In this document: piece by piece, positions 29,301 through 44,300 of the stretch | How positions within the stretch are numbered: the first letter of the stretch is position 1 | How the letters are laid out: the number at the start of each line of letters is the position of its first letter | Made by a program: the position numbers and the translations under genes | Origin: Sinohyriopsis cumingii | Taxonomy: Eukaryota > Mollusca > Bivalvia > Unionida > Unionidae | Length of the DNA stretch: 64,000 bases | Assembly: GCA_028554795.2 (NCBI GenBank) | Contig: CM068825.1 | Coordinates: 90,950,951-91,014,950 of the forward strand | Reading direction: 5' to 3' | Notes under the pieces: generated by a model | Database searches by the model: none | What the model saw: the letters and a program-made list of their open reading frames with translations, nothing else | Told to the model about the DNA's origin: nothing

Positions 29301-32300
29301 AGTTTCAAAGTCTAATTTTTCACATCTGTACATGCTGATTCTCATGAAATTCTCGAGAGATGAGATGCAGAGTTTATTTCTGATGTCAGTTTTTATGAGG
29401 TTCATCTTACTGAATCCACGTTCACAGTCCACAGCACTGACAGGTGACACCAGTAGTCTATCAGCAGCCTCCCACCTCCTTATGGCTAGCTTCACAAAGC
29501 TTGTAGTGAATTGCTTCCTAAATCCCAAGAATGATCACTGAATGCTGTATAAATTTTCTCGACAAACAAAATAGGATCTCCATTCCCACGAATGAAACTT
29601 ACACGAGTCAACACCTGGCAATATTGGACCGTATATATAAGCATAAATTCACACCCAATTTAGAGATTCTTTCACTCTTGTATTTTGAGAAATAAACAAT
29701 TATTATTAATTATGCAAAACTGGTTGTTGTTTTTTTTTGTGCTATTTCTTGTTTCGGAGTTTAAGTCTCAGCAGCCGTAACACGGATTGATGGCAAAAGG
29801 AAAAGATCAATGAGTAAAATGCTGCACTGGCAACAGACATAATTGTGATTGAGATTTTTCCATTGCTTTGTATTTATACACAGTAGTCGGTACTTCAAAG
29901 GTTATCAGTTTTCTGTGAGGGTTCAGCAAAACTATTGTACTGGTATATGTAAAAAAAAAAAAAACCAACAGAAGATTTAGCCATTCAATTAATTGTATCT
30001 GTTCTATTCGCGTCTTCAGAAGCCGGTCAGTTGTAGGTATAGTTCGGTAGCATGATTGACTGTATCACAGCATATAGTACTCAGCCCAGATGTCAGCATA
30101 AGCAGATTATGATGTAACAATGCACTGTAAAGATGGGGTTGTCAATACAGACAAAGGATTGTTTGTGTAACAGATTGATTCCAATGCATTGCTTAGTCAA
30201 GATTGTGGCTTCCTTTCGTTCTCCCTTTTAATTTATCCAGTCCAAATCTATGATTGTATGTACAAATTAAATAAACAAAAAGTCTGTCGCCAAAAAAATC
30301 GCCAGATGGGATATTTTTGTCGCCAATAAGGAAAAAAAATCGCAATTTGCGACATTGGCGAAGCCCATTACGATCCCTGATTTAATTATTGCTCACATCT
30401 GTGTGAACCCCCTCTAGAAAGGTCATCTCTTTTATAAGACCACTTTCATTCTGCAGAAGTGGTGCCCTTATAAGAAGGGGACCTCCAAACAGGCACACCT
30501 TGATATAAACGTCTTGTTTAGGAAGAAAGGCAAGTCTGCTGATTTTCTGTAAGCATATTATATGAAGTATGATTTCTTCAGAAACACAAAAAAATTGCTA
30601 AAATTTATTTTGTCCAGGAGCATATTTAAGAATCCCATATGACCTCCCATTGTCTGACTCCACTGTATACTTCAAAATTTCATTTACTTTAGCTTAGGGT
30701 ATAAACTACAAATCCACATAGGAACCAAAATCTTGAGGGTAGGTGTGCATACATCAAGAAGTTGCAGAGGAACTTACATCCATTCATGGAAAATATTCTC
30801 AATTATCATTACAGGTGGTTCTCAAATTGAAATAAATTGCTTGATATTTTCAAAGCTGCTGCTGATTATGAATTTTGCAGGTTGTGATTTGAACCAGCAT
30901 TGGTATGACTTGACTTGCATAACTTTGGTCATAAAGCACCTGACTTAGTGCAATTTCTGCAATTAATGTATAAAAATATGCCTCTCAAACCCCAAGACAT
31001 TCCGATACTACCAACTAGTACTATTGCTGGCAAAGGTGAGAGCATCACATGATTTACAAGGGATACAGGCAGCTGGTTGGACATGGATGACTAGTGTCTG
31101 CCCTTTATGAGACTCACTATATATCTTATATACCAGTTCACATTGTCATAACTTCAACATTGTAACCTTTTCCATGAAATTTTCACTATGTAATAAAATA
31201 AATACATCAATATATCTGGGGTCATCATAAAATACATTGATTTCTTGTGCTGTTCTATGGCAGTTCTTTTGGCTATTATTAGCAAGGTAAAGAGTTTAAT
31301 CATGGCCAACCTACACATTTTTCTCGCTCTTTAATAATAATTTAATCTTTTTCTCGCAAAAGCTCATTTTGGCCTGGTTTGTTTTTAATACAACCAGGGA
31401 TTTTAAAATATTTTCCATATGAGTAGGTGTAGTTTACATTGAGGTGTCTGCTAATACAGGTAACACTGTATTTTGTAAGTTATTGAGGAAAAATGCAACA
31501 TGTGACTCAATTTATTCTCCCTTTTTCTTTCAGGGAAAATTGGAGCTCCTGACGGGATCATCGTCTGGAAACATGAAACTAGAGGTTTACAATAAAGACA
31601 ATGAGCTGATATGTAAACTACACAATGATGAAGCCCTATTAGGGTCTTACCCTGTAGATGATGGAATGCGAATACATGTAAGACTCTTTTGTCAATGATT
31701 GTTAGCCCATTTATAAAATGGATGATTGCAATGCTATGACGAGGGTATGTAATATCGAAAATGAAATAATTTTTCAAAAGTCAGCATGATTGTTCTGAGT
31801 AAAGTTTAGGCATTGGTTTAGAGTCCATCCAAGCATCAAGGTAAATTGACACATTGTTTTTTTTTAGTTCACCTGACATTAAGGTATGGGGAGCTTGTGT
31901 CATGGCATTGAATCCATGGTGCATCTTATGTTATCCTTCATGGTTTATCCATCCATTAAAAATTGCCTGTTGCCACTCTGGAAGCCATATTTTGATCAAA
32001 CTTAGAATATGGGCTTGTGTCCTCAATATCTCACTTGAGTTTGATGAGCAAGATCTTGGACATGTTCATTGAGTGTGAAGCATATATATTGATGAGGTGA
32101 TCTGATTGGCTGAGCTTGCTAACATTCTGGGTGCAATATTTCTGATCTAATTTTGATCAGACTTGGATTTTAGACTTGTATAATCAAGATCTTAGACAAG
32201 TTTTTTAACGAGTTAGAGACATATATATTATATATCAGTTCCATCTGATTGGCTAAATTTGTTACCCTTTAAAGGCCATATTTCTTATCTGGTTTTTATG

Positions 32301-35300
32301 AGACCTGGAATTTAGGCTTCTTTAGTTAAGATCATGGATGGTATATGCTTATTAATGATGTAGTATTGCATCTGGTTTACTGAGCTTGTTAACAATTTGG
32401 AGGCCATATTTTTTATCTGATTTTGGTCATATTTGGAACATGAGCTAATATCATAAAGATCTCTGCAGAATTTTGATCCTTTATTAAACAGGATAACCAT
32501 TCTCCCCATCATTTCAAACATGCCTGCTCATGGACATCAGCTTGCAGTGAATACATAGAAAAATATGACTTGGCACAAATACTTTAGTGTTTTTCTGTGT
32601 GTTGCCAATCAATAATGACCGCTCTGGTGGCCTAGTGGTTAGAACCCTGGCCGAGTCATACCAAAGACTTACAAAAATGTTACTATTAAAACAGCTGCCT
32701 CACTTGGCACTCAGCATTAAGAGGTTAGTTTTAGGACTGGTCAGCCTGGTGTCAGGATAATGTGACTGAGTCACACACACACACACACATACACAATCAA
32801 TAATAGGAAAATGTTTGCAACCATGCTTTCATTGTTGGGTTGAAAAGATATTTATGTTAATGACAATCAGGTTTGTGGAAGAAAATGTTTTGCATTTTGT
32901 TGCGACATCTCAGGGGGTGAATGCCAATTAATTGACACTGTGAAAATGCTTGTAAAATAATTATTCGACAAAAATAATTGTCAAGATAAATAGTGTCAGT
33001 TATGTTTTTAAAAATACCTCTCTCCCTTGTTTTAATTCAGTGGTTGGGGTCCACAACTCTCTACCACCGAATTTACTGAACTGCAGTATAGCAAAACTGT
33101 GTATGTTCCAAACTGTGGTATAGCATTAACAATAAAAATTCAGTGAATGCATGTGTGTTGGTGGGGAGGGGTGGTAATTGGCTAAACGCCAATCAAACAT
33201 ATAGTAGCCGTTTTTAAAAAGTTGGGAGAACTTTTTAAAAATTCTTGACCGTAAAAAGTCTTTGAATTTTGCAAATATTGACGAAAGTCGGGAAAGAACA
33301 GGAAAGTTTTGTCCACAACTTGACGCCCGAAACAATTCGCGAGTTAAATTTATCGAGTTTTAACCAGAATATTAGGAGGTTGCAGTATGGATCATTTGGG
33401 TGCTTGCCATAAATATGTTTGTTGAGACAATCCAAATGCTCATTGGATTCGATTCGTCTAGTAGACTTATTATTTCACAGACAGCTCGATATCTGTATCT
33501 TTTATATGGAAGGTATGAAAACCAGTCTACCATCAGAAGAAGCCAACAAAGTGGCATTAATGCATAGTCACTTAGGCGATGGGCTTGCAAGCTTAAACAT
33601 TGTTTAAACGAGTTATACCAGCATGAAACTAATATGAAAATCATTTAAGTTTTTAGAAATTGCACATATTAAAATCGTTATGTCTTTAATCTGCTGGAAG
33701 ATGATAAACTAATGCATTGATAAATTTGAGCTGATACTAGCCATTGCTAGTGGCACAAGCACACAGAATCTCACAACCGTCATTTTCAAATATTGTAGAA
33801 AAAAATATTAACTGAAAGTCGTATACTGGTTGTAATAAAAATACAGAATGAAAGAGCACAAAATTCTCTATATTTATTCCGAGACCAACTTTCAGAGTTT
33901 TGTTTTATCACGTGACTACCACATTGACATGTGCTGTCTCATGCAAGGAGCATACGAAGCAGGGAACCAGACTAAGTTTCTTGTAATTGTTCTCGAGATC
34001 TGTGAAGTCATGTGACTGTTAACAGAAATGGTGAGTACCGGGTCAAGTTTCATCGAGTCTGTCAGCAGATTAAAGAAATCATGATTATAATACTTACCAT
34101 TTTGGTGGCGTTCTACAGTTTCGCATTTTGCATAGGGTTAGAATTTTAAAGAAAATGAATTTCCCCTGCATTCCTCACTGGTTATACTGGCTATTTAAAA
34201 AAGACCTTGTATATCTTAGGTATAATTCAAAGAACCTTTAATTCCCTTTATTTTGGTGTCTGATTGATGGGTGTAATGTGGGTTATAGAGTATACAGCTT
34301 GGCCTTACTCCAGATGTGCACTTTTCAAAAAAGTGCTAGCTCCACTTGGTCATTTTCAGTTCCGAAAAGTGTAAATTGTTTAAAATAGAGCCGATAACTT
34401 TTTTTTACATTTTATATATTTGGTAATTCATTCATTGCACTTTCAGAAACTGGTATTGTCTAGTCTGGCAAAATTCATTTTCCCTATTTTAATAGCTGCT
34501 ATGCATAATATACTTCAGACTAATTCAGACTGATTTATTTTTAGCACAGGGGAGCAGTCATTTTAGTTAGCAGTGTGCTTAGATCATGTACAATTTCCAA
34601 AAGTGCAATATCCAAAGAAACATCATTGACATTACATTAATGTAGCAAAGAGGTATGCCAACATTCTCTCCTTTGTGCATGTTTTAAATGCAAACAACTT
34701 CACTTTACATACGTCACTCTCTCAAATAACTGGTGAGCGCCCCCTTTTGAGAAAATAAATAATTTTCCTATCGATCTCATGCAGGTATAAGTCGATATAA
34801 CATAGTTTAAATTTACTAGACCCTATGGTAAGCTATCTTACAGTGGCTGCATATTCCAAATTTTTTTATATGTAATTGCTCTGAACCCATCCTAATTGTC
34901 CAAATGTGAAAAATGAGATTGGAATATTCGGAGGAAACCCGGATTAGAAAAATTTCAAATCTCTTTGGTGAACTTGGTCCGAAACTATAACACAGTGACA
35001 TGTAGCTTGAAGCATTGGTTTCAGATCTTAAATAGAATGCAGGAGAAATTGTCGTCCCTTTTATAATATATTAAGAAACAATAAGAACCCATGTATCATT
35101 ACAGGCTTGGGGACTGGTTTATTGAACTACAAGAAGACAAGTTGATTTTACTAACAATTCAGACCTTGTTTATACAACAATATATAATTTTGAAGGTCTT
35201 TTATCAAAATTTAAATCAATGCTTTTGTAAATGTCTACAAATGATGGAATCTTTAACAAGATTGTCTTAATGAGTTTAGGTTTGTTGAAAAACTTTAAGA

Positions 35301-38300
35301 TTTTATTAGCACACATCAATTTAGGGTTAAACCTTTTTAGTTACAAGATATGATTCTGATACTTTGAATTTATTGGGTCTTTTTTCATACTGTGAGAAGA
35401 AATGTTTACTTTGTATAGAATGCACATATATTGCTCTAGAATTCTTTAGAATTAAAGGTTTGAAAGGAAACAAAATAATTTATGCTCATTATGTTCTTTC
35501 CACATAGCAATATAATGCAGGTCAGCAAATCAAATTTAGAATTTGTATTCTGTACATTGAAATGGCTTTACATGCCAGTTTATAGGAATATAGTCAGATT
35601 TGTTTCATGTGACTCATTTTGTGCTTTTGTACATGATCATCTTTTCTGACTTAGATGTTTTGGAGTCTTGAAAGAGAAACATCTTCAGATTTGGAAAATG
35701 CATGTTTTATAATCCAAAATGTTTGTTAATTTTATTCAGTAATGGTCATATGTTAACCTTGAAAATATTTAATTTCTTCCTGGAAAAAACTGGAAAAGAC
35801 CTGGAAATTTATATTTAGAAAAGCATGGGAACCATGATTTATGTAAATTAAACATATTTCTTATCGTCTTGTTATCTGTATATTTAATTTTGTCAAATAA
35901 TAATGCTTTAAAAAGAAAATAAAGGTATCATCCTGTATTCATTGGTGCTCTCTGGGGCCTGAGTTTCTGAGCCAGATATGCATGAAATTTTCAAAGGTTG
36001 CACCCTTTCTTCCTGTAATGCATCTACATGACTCGACTCATTTTCCCCAGGGATATTCCCCCTTTTTATTTTTTGGCTAGCAGTGACCAGTCGACAGAAA
36101 AGATAAAGGCTAATATATGAAGCCAGTTTGATTAAATAAGTTTATCTTCTTTAATTATTTGTGAAAAGTACTGCCCTCTGAAGGCTGATATGACATACTT
36201 CAAAGAAACCAGTGTTCTATTTAGTATATTAGCACCACCAACTGTTTGGCACATAAACCATGCCCATTTTTTTTTCATGGTGTTTAAATTAAATAAGTGA
36301 TGAAGCTAATATAAATTATGAAAGCTTTCCGAGAGTTTGATTTGGACACTATTGTCAATTCATCAATATGCCATATTAATAATGACTGCTATTTAAGTAT
36401 GTGTGATGTGTACTAGGGAACTATAGGATCGGTAGAGATTTTTTTAGTGAGTGCAGAAAAGTATGTCATCTCATAAAAATCAGTCAACAGAATCTGTTTT
36501 CTTTTTTCAATAAACAGACATGCGATGAAAATGACAGTAATGTAAACAGAAGACAAAATATTAGGTGAAAGTTTAATTTGACTTATGATATTTGAGTATC
36601 TGTGCCTAATTCTTGTTTGAATTCATCTTGACAGTAGTTCACATCTGCAGTCTTAAGCGAGATTATGCCAGGGACTCTCAGAAATAGGCTGTGATCTCCT
36701 GAGTTCTTTGAATGAAGAGTTCAGGTCTTCTCAGTCCTGACACTCTTTTTGAGAACATGGTTCTTATTTCCTTTATACTTGTTTTACATACATTCTATAG
36801 ACCAATTCATAAACAGTGGTTCCATAGCAGTACTGCATTATCATGTCGGCCAATTCTATGCGTTGGGTAATTCTGCGCAACGATACATCATTTCTGTAAA
36901 CATCGGCTCACATGTTCTTTTGGGTCAAAAATCCATTTTGTATCAAGAAAGAACTATCGCAGTTTAATTAAGAAAAGTGATATTCATAAAGTGTACAAAA
37001 ATATCTGGCATTTCAACTTGAAATGCATATGAAAGTGTGATTACTGAATATCAACATGAAGACCCACTCCATGACCTTCCTGAACTGGTTGCCCAGAAAA
37101 TCCAATTTACTATGTATCTTTTAGAATCATACAAATAAATATGTTATATAAAAGATGGAAATGTATACCTTGAAACAATACTGCATTTTAATCCAAGTTT
37201 CCAGTTTTGCCAGAAGTTGTCCCAGACATACAAAATCGTCTGATACCCAACGTATCAACTTGCCGCTTGAATATAAATTTTCAATAAATTCACCGGCGGA
37301 TTGTCTGTTTCTAAATTCTTTAATAATTTTTCCCCATCAGCAAGAAATTGTAAACACATTACATCCTATTCATTGTTGTTTCTCTTCCACATAATATCTT
37401 ATTTTTTTATAAAATGTTGAACTTTACTTACTTTTTTTTACAAGATCGGCTTTGTTTCCTTAATATCTCCTGCCATTTATTGGCATTATTACATTGAATT
37501 TTGTAAAACTAGCTATAAACCTGACCTGATCGCTCGACTGAAATGTTGACAGAAACAGTCCAAAATAATGCATTTCATTTCTATAGCCTGATTAATAAAC
37601 ATTACATCTTTTCAACACTGTGTGCAGAATAGGCCAACATTGCAAGTCAAGAAAACACGGGGGTGGTATCCCCTGTGTCCAGAATTAGTATTATTTTGAA
37701 CAGAATATTCTGTTGACAATTGCATCTTTTTAAATGGTAAGCATTGCTGTATTTTATTTTTATCAACCGGTCCAATTCAGTATGCGTTTTGCTTCGGTAT
37801 TGGAAACGGCATTTTATGTCTAGAACTGCATTACATTTCAAGTTCATTAAAATGAGCAAGAGCTGTATCACTGTTGTAACAAATCTTTTGATGTAGCATT
37901 ACGTGCAAGTTATCGTCTCATTTCGGATAAAATTATTGTTGCTGTGGGTTTAATGCCATTATTCAGCACATCATAGGCAATACATGGCAGCCAGTATAAA
38001 TAATGGAGGAAGAACCTGTGAGAACCCTAGAAAAAAAACAGCGATGCATGGGAAGCTACTGGCAAGCTTTTTCATATTCCCATGTTGGCCCAAGACTCAA
38101 ACCCACACAGATGGAGGTGAGATGTCAGTGATCTGTAAAGGCAAATGCCTATGACCACTCAGCCACCTTGGGCCCCTGTGATATCTGCCAGAATGTCTAT
38201 ATTAAGTAAAACAATATCATACACTGAACTTGAATTTGGATTGAGCAAAATTATGTGCCAGCAAGATGAAAAATGATGAAAAGTATCACTTGATGGCTCC

Positions 38301-41300
38301 TCTTTGTCGCAGAATAGAAACCGAGTGGGTCTTCGGACTAAATGAATAAGACAAACACAATGTGAGAAAGAATGAAATTTATGAATGAATTAATAAAGAA
38401 AAATATATGATGTAAAAATACAATGATTCTCTCAAGCTCTCAACATACAGTTGACTCAAATCACTCTACACAACATTCTCACATTGAAAATAAACCAAAA
38501 ATATTAAATCAATATGAAGTACAGATCCAAGAAACCTCATGGACTGCAGATACGCTTCAAACAGTATTTTACACTACAAGAGAGATTCACATAATCTCGA
38601 ATATGAACTCCTATTAAGATTCAAAATACAGCTAAGATTCAAAATAATCTTATGAACACAACTAAGATTCAAAATAATCTTATGAACACAACGAAGATTC
38701 AAAATAATCTTATGAATATAAAAACGCAATTGGAACAACAATTGATCCAAACATATGCTTCTAGACCCCTTGTACAGTCGCACGATTCCTTGGGTTGGCC
38801 CACACTCTTATCGGCCGCTATCACCCTTTATGTATCCACATGTTCAGTCATACGTATTCACACGTACAGACAGCATACAGCACCCTTTTTAATTTGCTAT
38901 GTCTACGTCCGTGGCACAGACATACGTACATACATACGTATCGACAGCACGCAGCCTTAAATACTCTGGAAACTCCAGACAGCTCTAAACGACTTTAGAC
39001 AGCTTCAGACAGCTCTAGTCATATTCACAGTCACATTGACAGTCACACTTCACAGCAACAAACACAATCAGCTACAATAAAACCAATTGGTCATAATAAA
39101 AGTTTCTGTATAATCTCTAGATATATGATAATGGTTTAACCTCTAATAGTGACTTGTAATTCAAAGTTCAAATCTGCGTTGTAATAAATGCATTATTACG
39201 CGATAAGACATTACAAACAGAATAAGCTTCGCATATCAAATAAAAAGGGTAAATTTAACACTTACCCTTATGGCTGGAGAATAATGGAGAGCATACACTC
39301 TTTGACGTGATCTAAAACGACCAGTGTCAGTTTTAGAAATTGATCTTACTTAAATCCATAGTAGAGTGAGCAGAAGTCAGGGTAAAATACCCGTGCATAT
39401 CATGTTAGTAATGTTACTTTGTCACAAGTAATTTCTGGCAAGGTACATGTTAGTACAGTTGCTTACGTGGAAAAACACGTATTCACCCTAGATAACGCTG
39501 TACGCATGTACAACTAGAAATAGTCGAATAGTTCTAAGGCAAAACCAAGTTATTTCTTTGCCTAATTCTGTGACACTCGTGTGTCTTTTTGTTTGCCCAC
39601 AGATGTTTATGTATCTTTGGTATGCTTTCCTTTCACTTCTACAAGAATGAAAGTCATTATGTATATTTTTTTTTTAATATATGCAGCACCTTTGAAGTAA
39701 AATGACTCGGGCTCGTCTTAATTTGTGTTTAAAAATTAACTGACAAGCTTACTTACCAACAGGACCAAAAACAATCGAAAGTAGCTGGCCTAAACAGACA
39801 TTGTTGGAAACCAGGATTAAGGAACTCATCAACAGAGAGTCATCGGTCATACTTTAACATTGTAGCAATATGGGTCATTCCATCATCCCCAATCAAACCA
39901 TATGATCACATCAGAGGACAGTATATTGAAAAGGAAGGTGAAAGAGGTGATCAAAATGCAAAAGCAGAGGCCAGCACTAAACAGAGACAAGGGGCCTGAA
40001 TCACCACCCATCTATACCAGTCTCTCTGTATCATATGACCATTATAATATAAGTCATATGATCAACATTAGTCACAGATGAAGGCAGTGTGATATTACCA
40101 AAAAGTTTAAATTGTTAAGATATTTATGCTCTGAGCATGGGAAATAATGATCACCCCATGACATGTTATATGGTTGTGATAGAGGTGATTGAAAGGTTAA
40201 GATGCAGAAATCAACTGACATCATTTCACTGATTACCTAATTGATTTGACAATCACGTGGGTGATTAATGTGTTCCTGCTGCAGCAGTGGGAGAGCCTAT
40301 TAGATTAATTTGCATAGGTGGAAGTAGTCCATTTTTTAAGTTTTGTAAATCAAATGTGTATTGAAGAACAGTAGCTAATACATTTCATTGCCATTGCATG
40401 AGACAGTTAAAGTCATCTTTGTTAATGATTAGTGGCTATTTAATGATCAGTGGCAAAAGTCTTTTAGTTAAATTTTACTCGATATAGTATGTAATGAAAT
40501 AGCAAACTTAAACCATGATTATTTCTTTAGTTGGAAGAGTAAAGTAGTGTGGAATTGAGATTCCTCTTTAAAGGTAGTGTTGAAATGCAGCTGTCATTCA
40601 CCACCAAGTATGCCATAATTTGACATGATAGCTAGTGTGACCATTGCATGTTCAGCGCTCCCTCACAACAGTTCGGATGCAGAGGGATCTTTACCATTGC
40701 TCAGAAAAATTAAACAAGACCTTTGATTATGTATGAACAACAGTAGATGATCATCCAGTCTCTACAATGGTAGACTATCATCCAGTCTCTTCTGAGTGTT
40801 GAAATGAACAATGTTAAAACTTGTATAACCATCACACCCTCCAATAAAGTACTGAGAGCAGCAAAGTCTGCATCAGTAAGTTTTTATGTATGCCTTAGTC
40901 CAACAGATGAGTCAAGTACTTCATGACAAAATTGTATATGGAATGTGGATTTTAACTGAAATTCTAATTTTATTTGATAATGGATTTTAAAGGCAGAAAT
41001 TTTATGTGTTATCATCACTATTACAGATATAGGGGCTTTCTTGTCCATCTACCTGTGTATCCATCCATCACACTTCATTTTAATTGTTGTTAGGCCATTT
41101 GATGCAATGTGTTGGGGCATCCATAAACTCTCTTCTAGTTTTATTTAATGTCTGTGTAGTTTTGATTGTGTGTCATTGATGATGATCTATAAAAAAAATA
41201 TTAAGTTTTGTTTGTGTATTTAATTCTTCAAAGAAAAATGTATTTTATTTTTATTTCTTTTTATTCAAAATAAACTGTACAAGGTCAATCACATTTGTCA

Positions 41301-44300
41301 CATGCACTTACCGTTTAGGGACCACAAATCTCATTTTTGAAGCCTCCAAACCACCAACCAACAACTGGAAGGATGGCAGGTATACAGAAAAATGTATAAC
41401 CCTCTTTATGCAGATACATAGATCATGTGATTAGATGTTTATGACATTACAATGAATATAGTATTATTTGTTTCTTTAATATAACTGGAACATTTTTGGA
41501 CTGCAATGGGGACATAATGTTTCACAAACACAAATCCAGTTTCTCACTTCTTGTAATTTTTCTTCTTCAGGTTGTAGACCCAACACTGAAATTAGGAGAA
41601 TTTGAAGATTTGTCCAAAGTGAAGAAACTTGAATTGTCTGATGAAGACTATACTAAAAGAACAGGTGGCCTATTTATTGCCTTTTTTCTGTCCTGGTCAA
41701 AGACCAGAAGAGCTTGTATGATGGAATCTCTTCCACCATCTGTCCATCTATTTCTTATTACTTTTTATAAACTACTGGAAGGATTACTATGAAATGTTAC
41801 AAGTACATTTATCCCAGGGTCTAGTTGGTCTTGTTATTTCTACTTCTTCAGAACAGATGCTTGTATTGACATGTGGTTTCCACTAAAAGACTTCTTATGA
41901 TATGCACTGTTTTAAATAAAAACAATACTAATCGGACTGCAGCCATGGCTGCCAGTGACATAGTATAGCTTGAAAATCTTTTTATCACTACTTCTCCAAA
42001 ATGGATGGTCTTAGTGACTTGGGGATTTTGCTGGAAGACTTCTTAAAATGTCTTGTTGATTTATGCAGAAATGGTGCTGATTTAACATTTATTGTGACTG
42101 CCATGGTCATCATCTTGAAAATCTTGTGGCATCACCTGAATGGATGGTCATAAAAAGTCACTGTGACCCGTATTTCAGAGATAAGTGACTTTTTTTTAAA
42201 CATTGTATTTAAGCTCATTTATTGGGTACTGTTTATGTTCAAATCAAAAAACTTGAAAACTGTTGATATCAGTTTTCAAAATTTACTAATAATTGATGAC
42301 AAGATGTCGTGTTACCTCAAAAATATGTAACACCTAATTAAAATTTCTGGTCAATTCTGATGGTGAATTTGATCAGTTCTTAAATAAGTCTTATATGATG
42401 GTAATAAAAGGTAGTTGTAGTTGGTATCTTTTGCTCTTAATTCAAGCCTTGGCTTCATATATTTTGCTCCAAAGATGTTATGTACTGACACATCAACACA
42501 AACCACATGGTGTAAGGGACTGACCTAATAATATCCATTAGTACTGACCCTGGAACAGTCATTCACTTGAAGTTTTTTTTTTTATAAGCTCAGAAGATTA
42601 GCTTTGATACCTACTATGTCTTTTATCTTGTACATATACAGTATTTAAACAATTTGGAAAATATACTGACCAAACAAGCTTTGTCTACACCACTTCTGTT
42701 GATTGTCCAGCAAAGAAACTGTAAATCAGACCTGACCAATTTCTGTAATCAAGCTTAGAATTTTACTTCATTAAGTTGTTTATTTGACAGTTAAATAGAT
42801 AAGTAAATCAAAGACAAGTTGGTGTAATGATATTTGAGAAGTCCTATGACTGGTGTCTATAAACTGGTCTAAACCTTTGATATACATGTCTGGTATATGT
42901 CTGCACAAATACAAGAGTTTTAGCATCTCTGATATGTATGGTTTAATGGCATTTCAGCACAATACTGAATATATAATGCTGTTTTAAAGTTATAAAAATG
43001 TAAGAATTAATATAAAAAGGAAAAAATGCTTTCATTTAAAAAGGGGTCATGATTGAATTTTCGGTACTACTTTAGTCTAAATTTATTTTTAGCATCATAA
43101 TTACTGATTACAATGGTTACTGGATACTTAAAAGCTTTGTCAAGGTGAGATTTGTGATCAGTGAGTTCACTCAGTATCTTCGATCCAATTTCACCAACAC
43201 CTTCAAAAATTGCAATGTAGATGCAGATCAGGGTGAGTAATCCTACACTTGCAAAACTAGGTCATTGTGACCTAATTTAAATGTTTGAGTAAATGTTACA
43301 TTCTCCATTTGTTACACCCTCCAAATCCAGGATGCTGTGTTACCTACACTTATGAAACTAGGCTTATGGAGGCATGTCAGTGAAGGTAACTCAGCCAAAC
43401 CATGTTGGGTTACTGTAACCTAATTTCATTATTCCAAAGTATTAAGGGAAATTATAGTGGCCACAGTGTTTTTATATGCTTTATGGTAAATCTTGGAAGC
43501 ATATCAAAGAAAATCTAAAACTTGCCATTCCTATTAAAACATTATGTAGAAACAGTATCTGCTAATATACAACACTTGCAATACACAAAACTAAAATAGT
43601 GATGTCCAACATCATGTTGGGCTTGCTATAATTTGGGTACTAACATGTATGTTTTTATACATCAGCCTTCACCAGAGTGTATTATGTTGCAGTGTTCTTA
43701 TGTATGTACATCCATCTCTTTGCTACCAGTTTTGTTTCTTCTCAATAACTCAAATTGTCCACCATCTGCAATTACCAAACTTTGCCGATGGATGGCACCT
43801 GGAGTACCTTATTGATTTCAGGACCAAAATATCAAATATTAAGTCAACTGTTACCGAAAGAATTAAAATGTTTTCTGTGCAGAAATTTCAGTTATTTAAT
43901 TTTTTCATGTGCCATGATTTATGTGCATTTAAAAATTATAGCATTTTTCGTGTCCCAGCACTTATAGGCATCTAAAAAAAGTCTAGACAAAATTGGCAAG
44001 ATTGCCATGCTGTACACAGCAGTGACCAACTCTTATTTATTTACTATGTCAAGAAACTGTTAGAAACTAATGTCACTGTATTTTATTTTGCACTTGCATA
44101 TTTTCCGATTTGTCTGAAATGAAATAAAAGTGTAAAAAAAACTTCAATAATTTATGGGGCTGCTTTAGAGTTTACTAGGTGACCAGGACCCCAGTATAGT
44201 GTACAGACTAGTACTTACACAATACAAATGGTGTATCCTTGTTTATTCCCAAAACACTAGATGCAGATTTTTGTTTTATTCATCATTTTTGCCAAATATC

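Larger units (their letters stand above)
26390..31533. other. TBCB intron 1
   Basis: Contains SINE1 copy 5, SINE2 copy b, a hAT MITE, a hAT transposon remnant and a short palindrome, listed separately. No additional exon was recognised. Confidence 0.7.
31678..41570. other. TBCB intron 2
   Basis: The largest intron (9.9 kb). It holds a divergent tandem array (31880-32520), SINE1 copy 6, repeat R3 (33870-34950), SINE2 copy c and a 30-bp tandem repeat near 38640. About 39300-41500 is AT-rich with nothing recognised. Confidence 0.65.

Noticed and set aside
29257-29541. Plus-strand 94-codon frame
   Set aside because: Antisense to the hAT dimerisation domain fragment.
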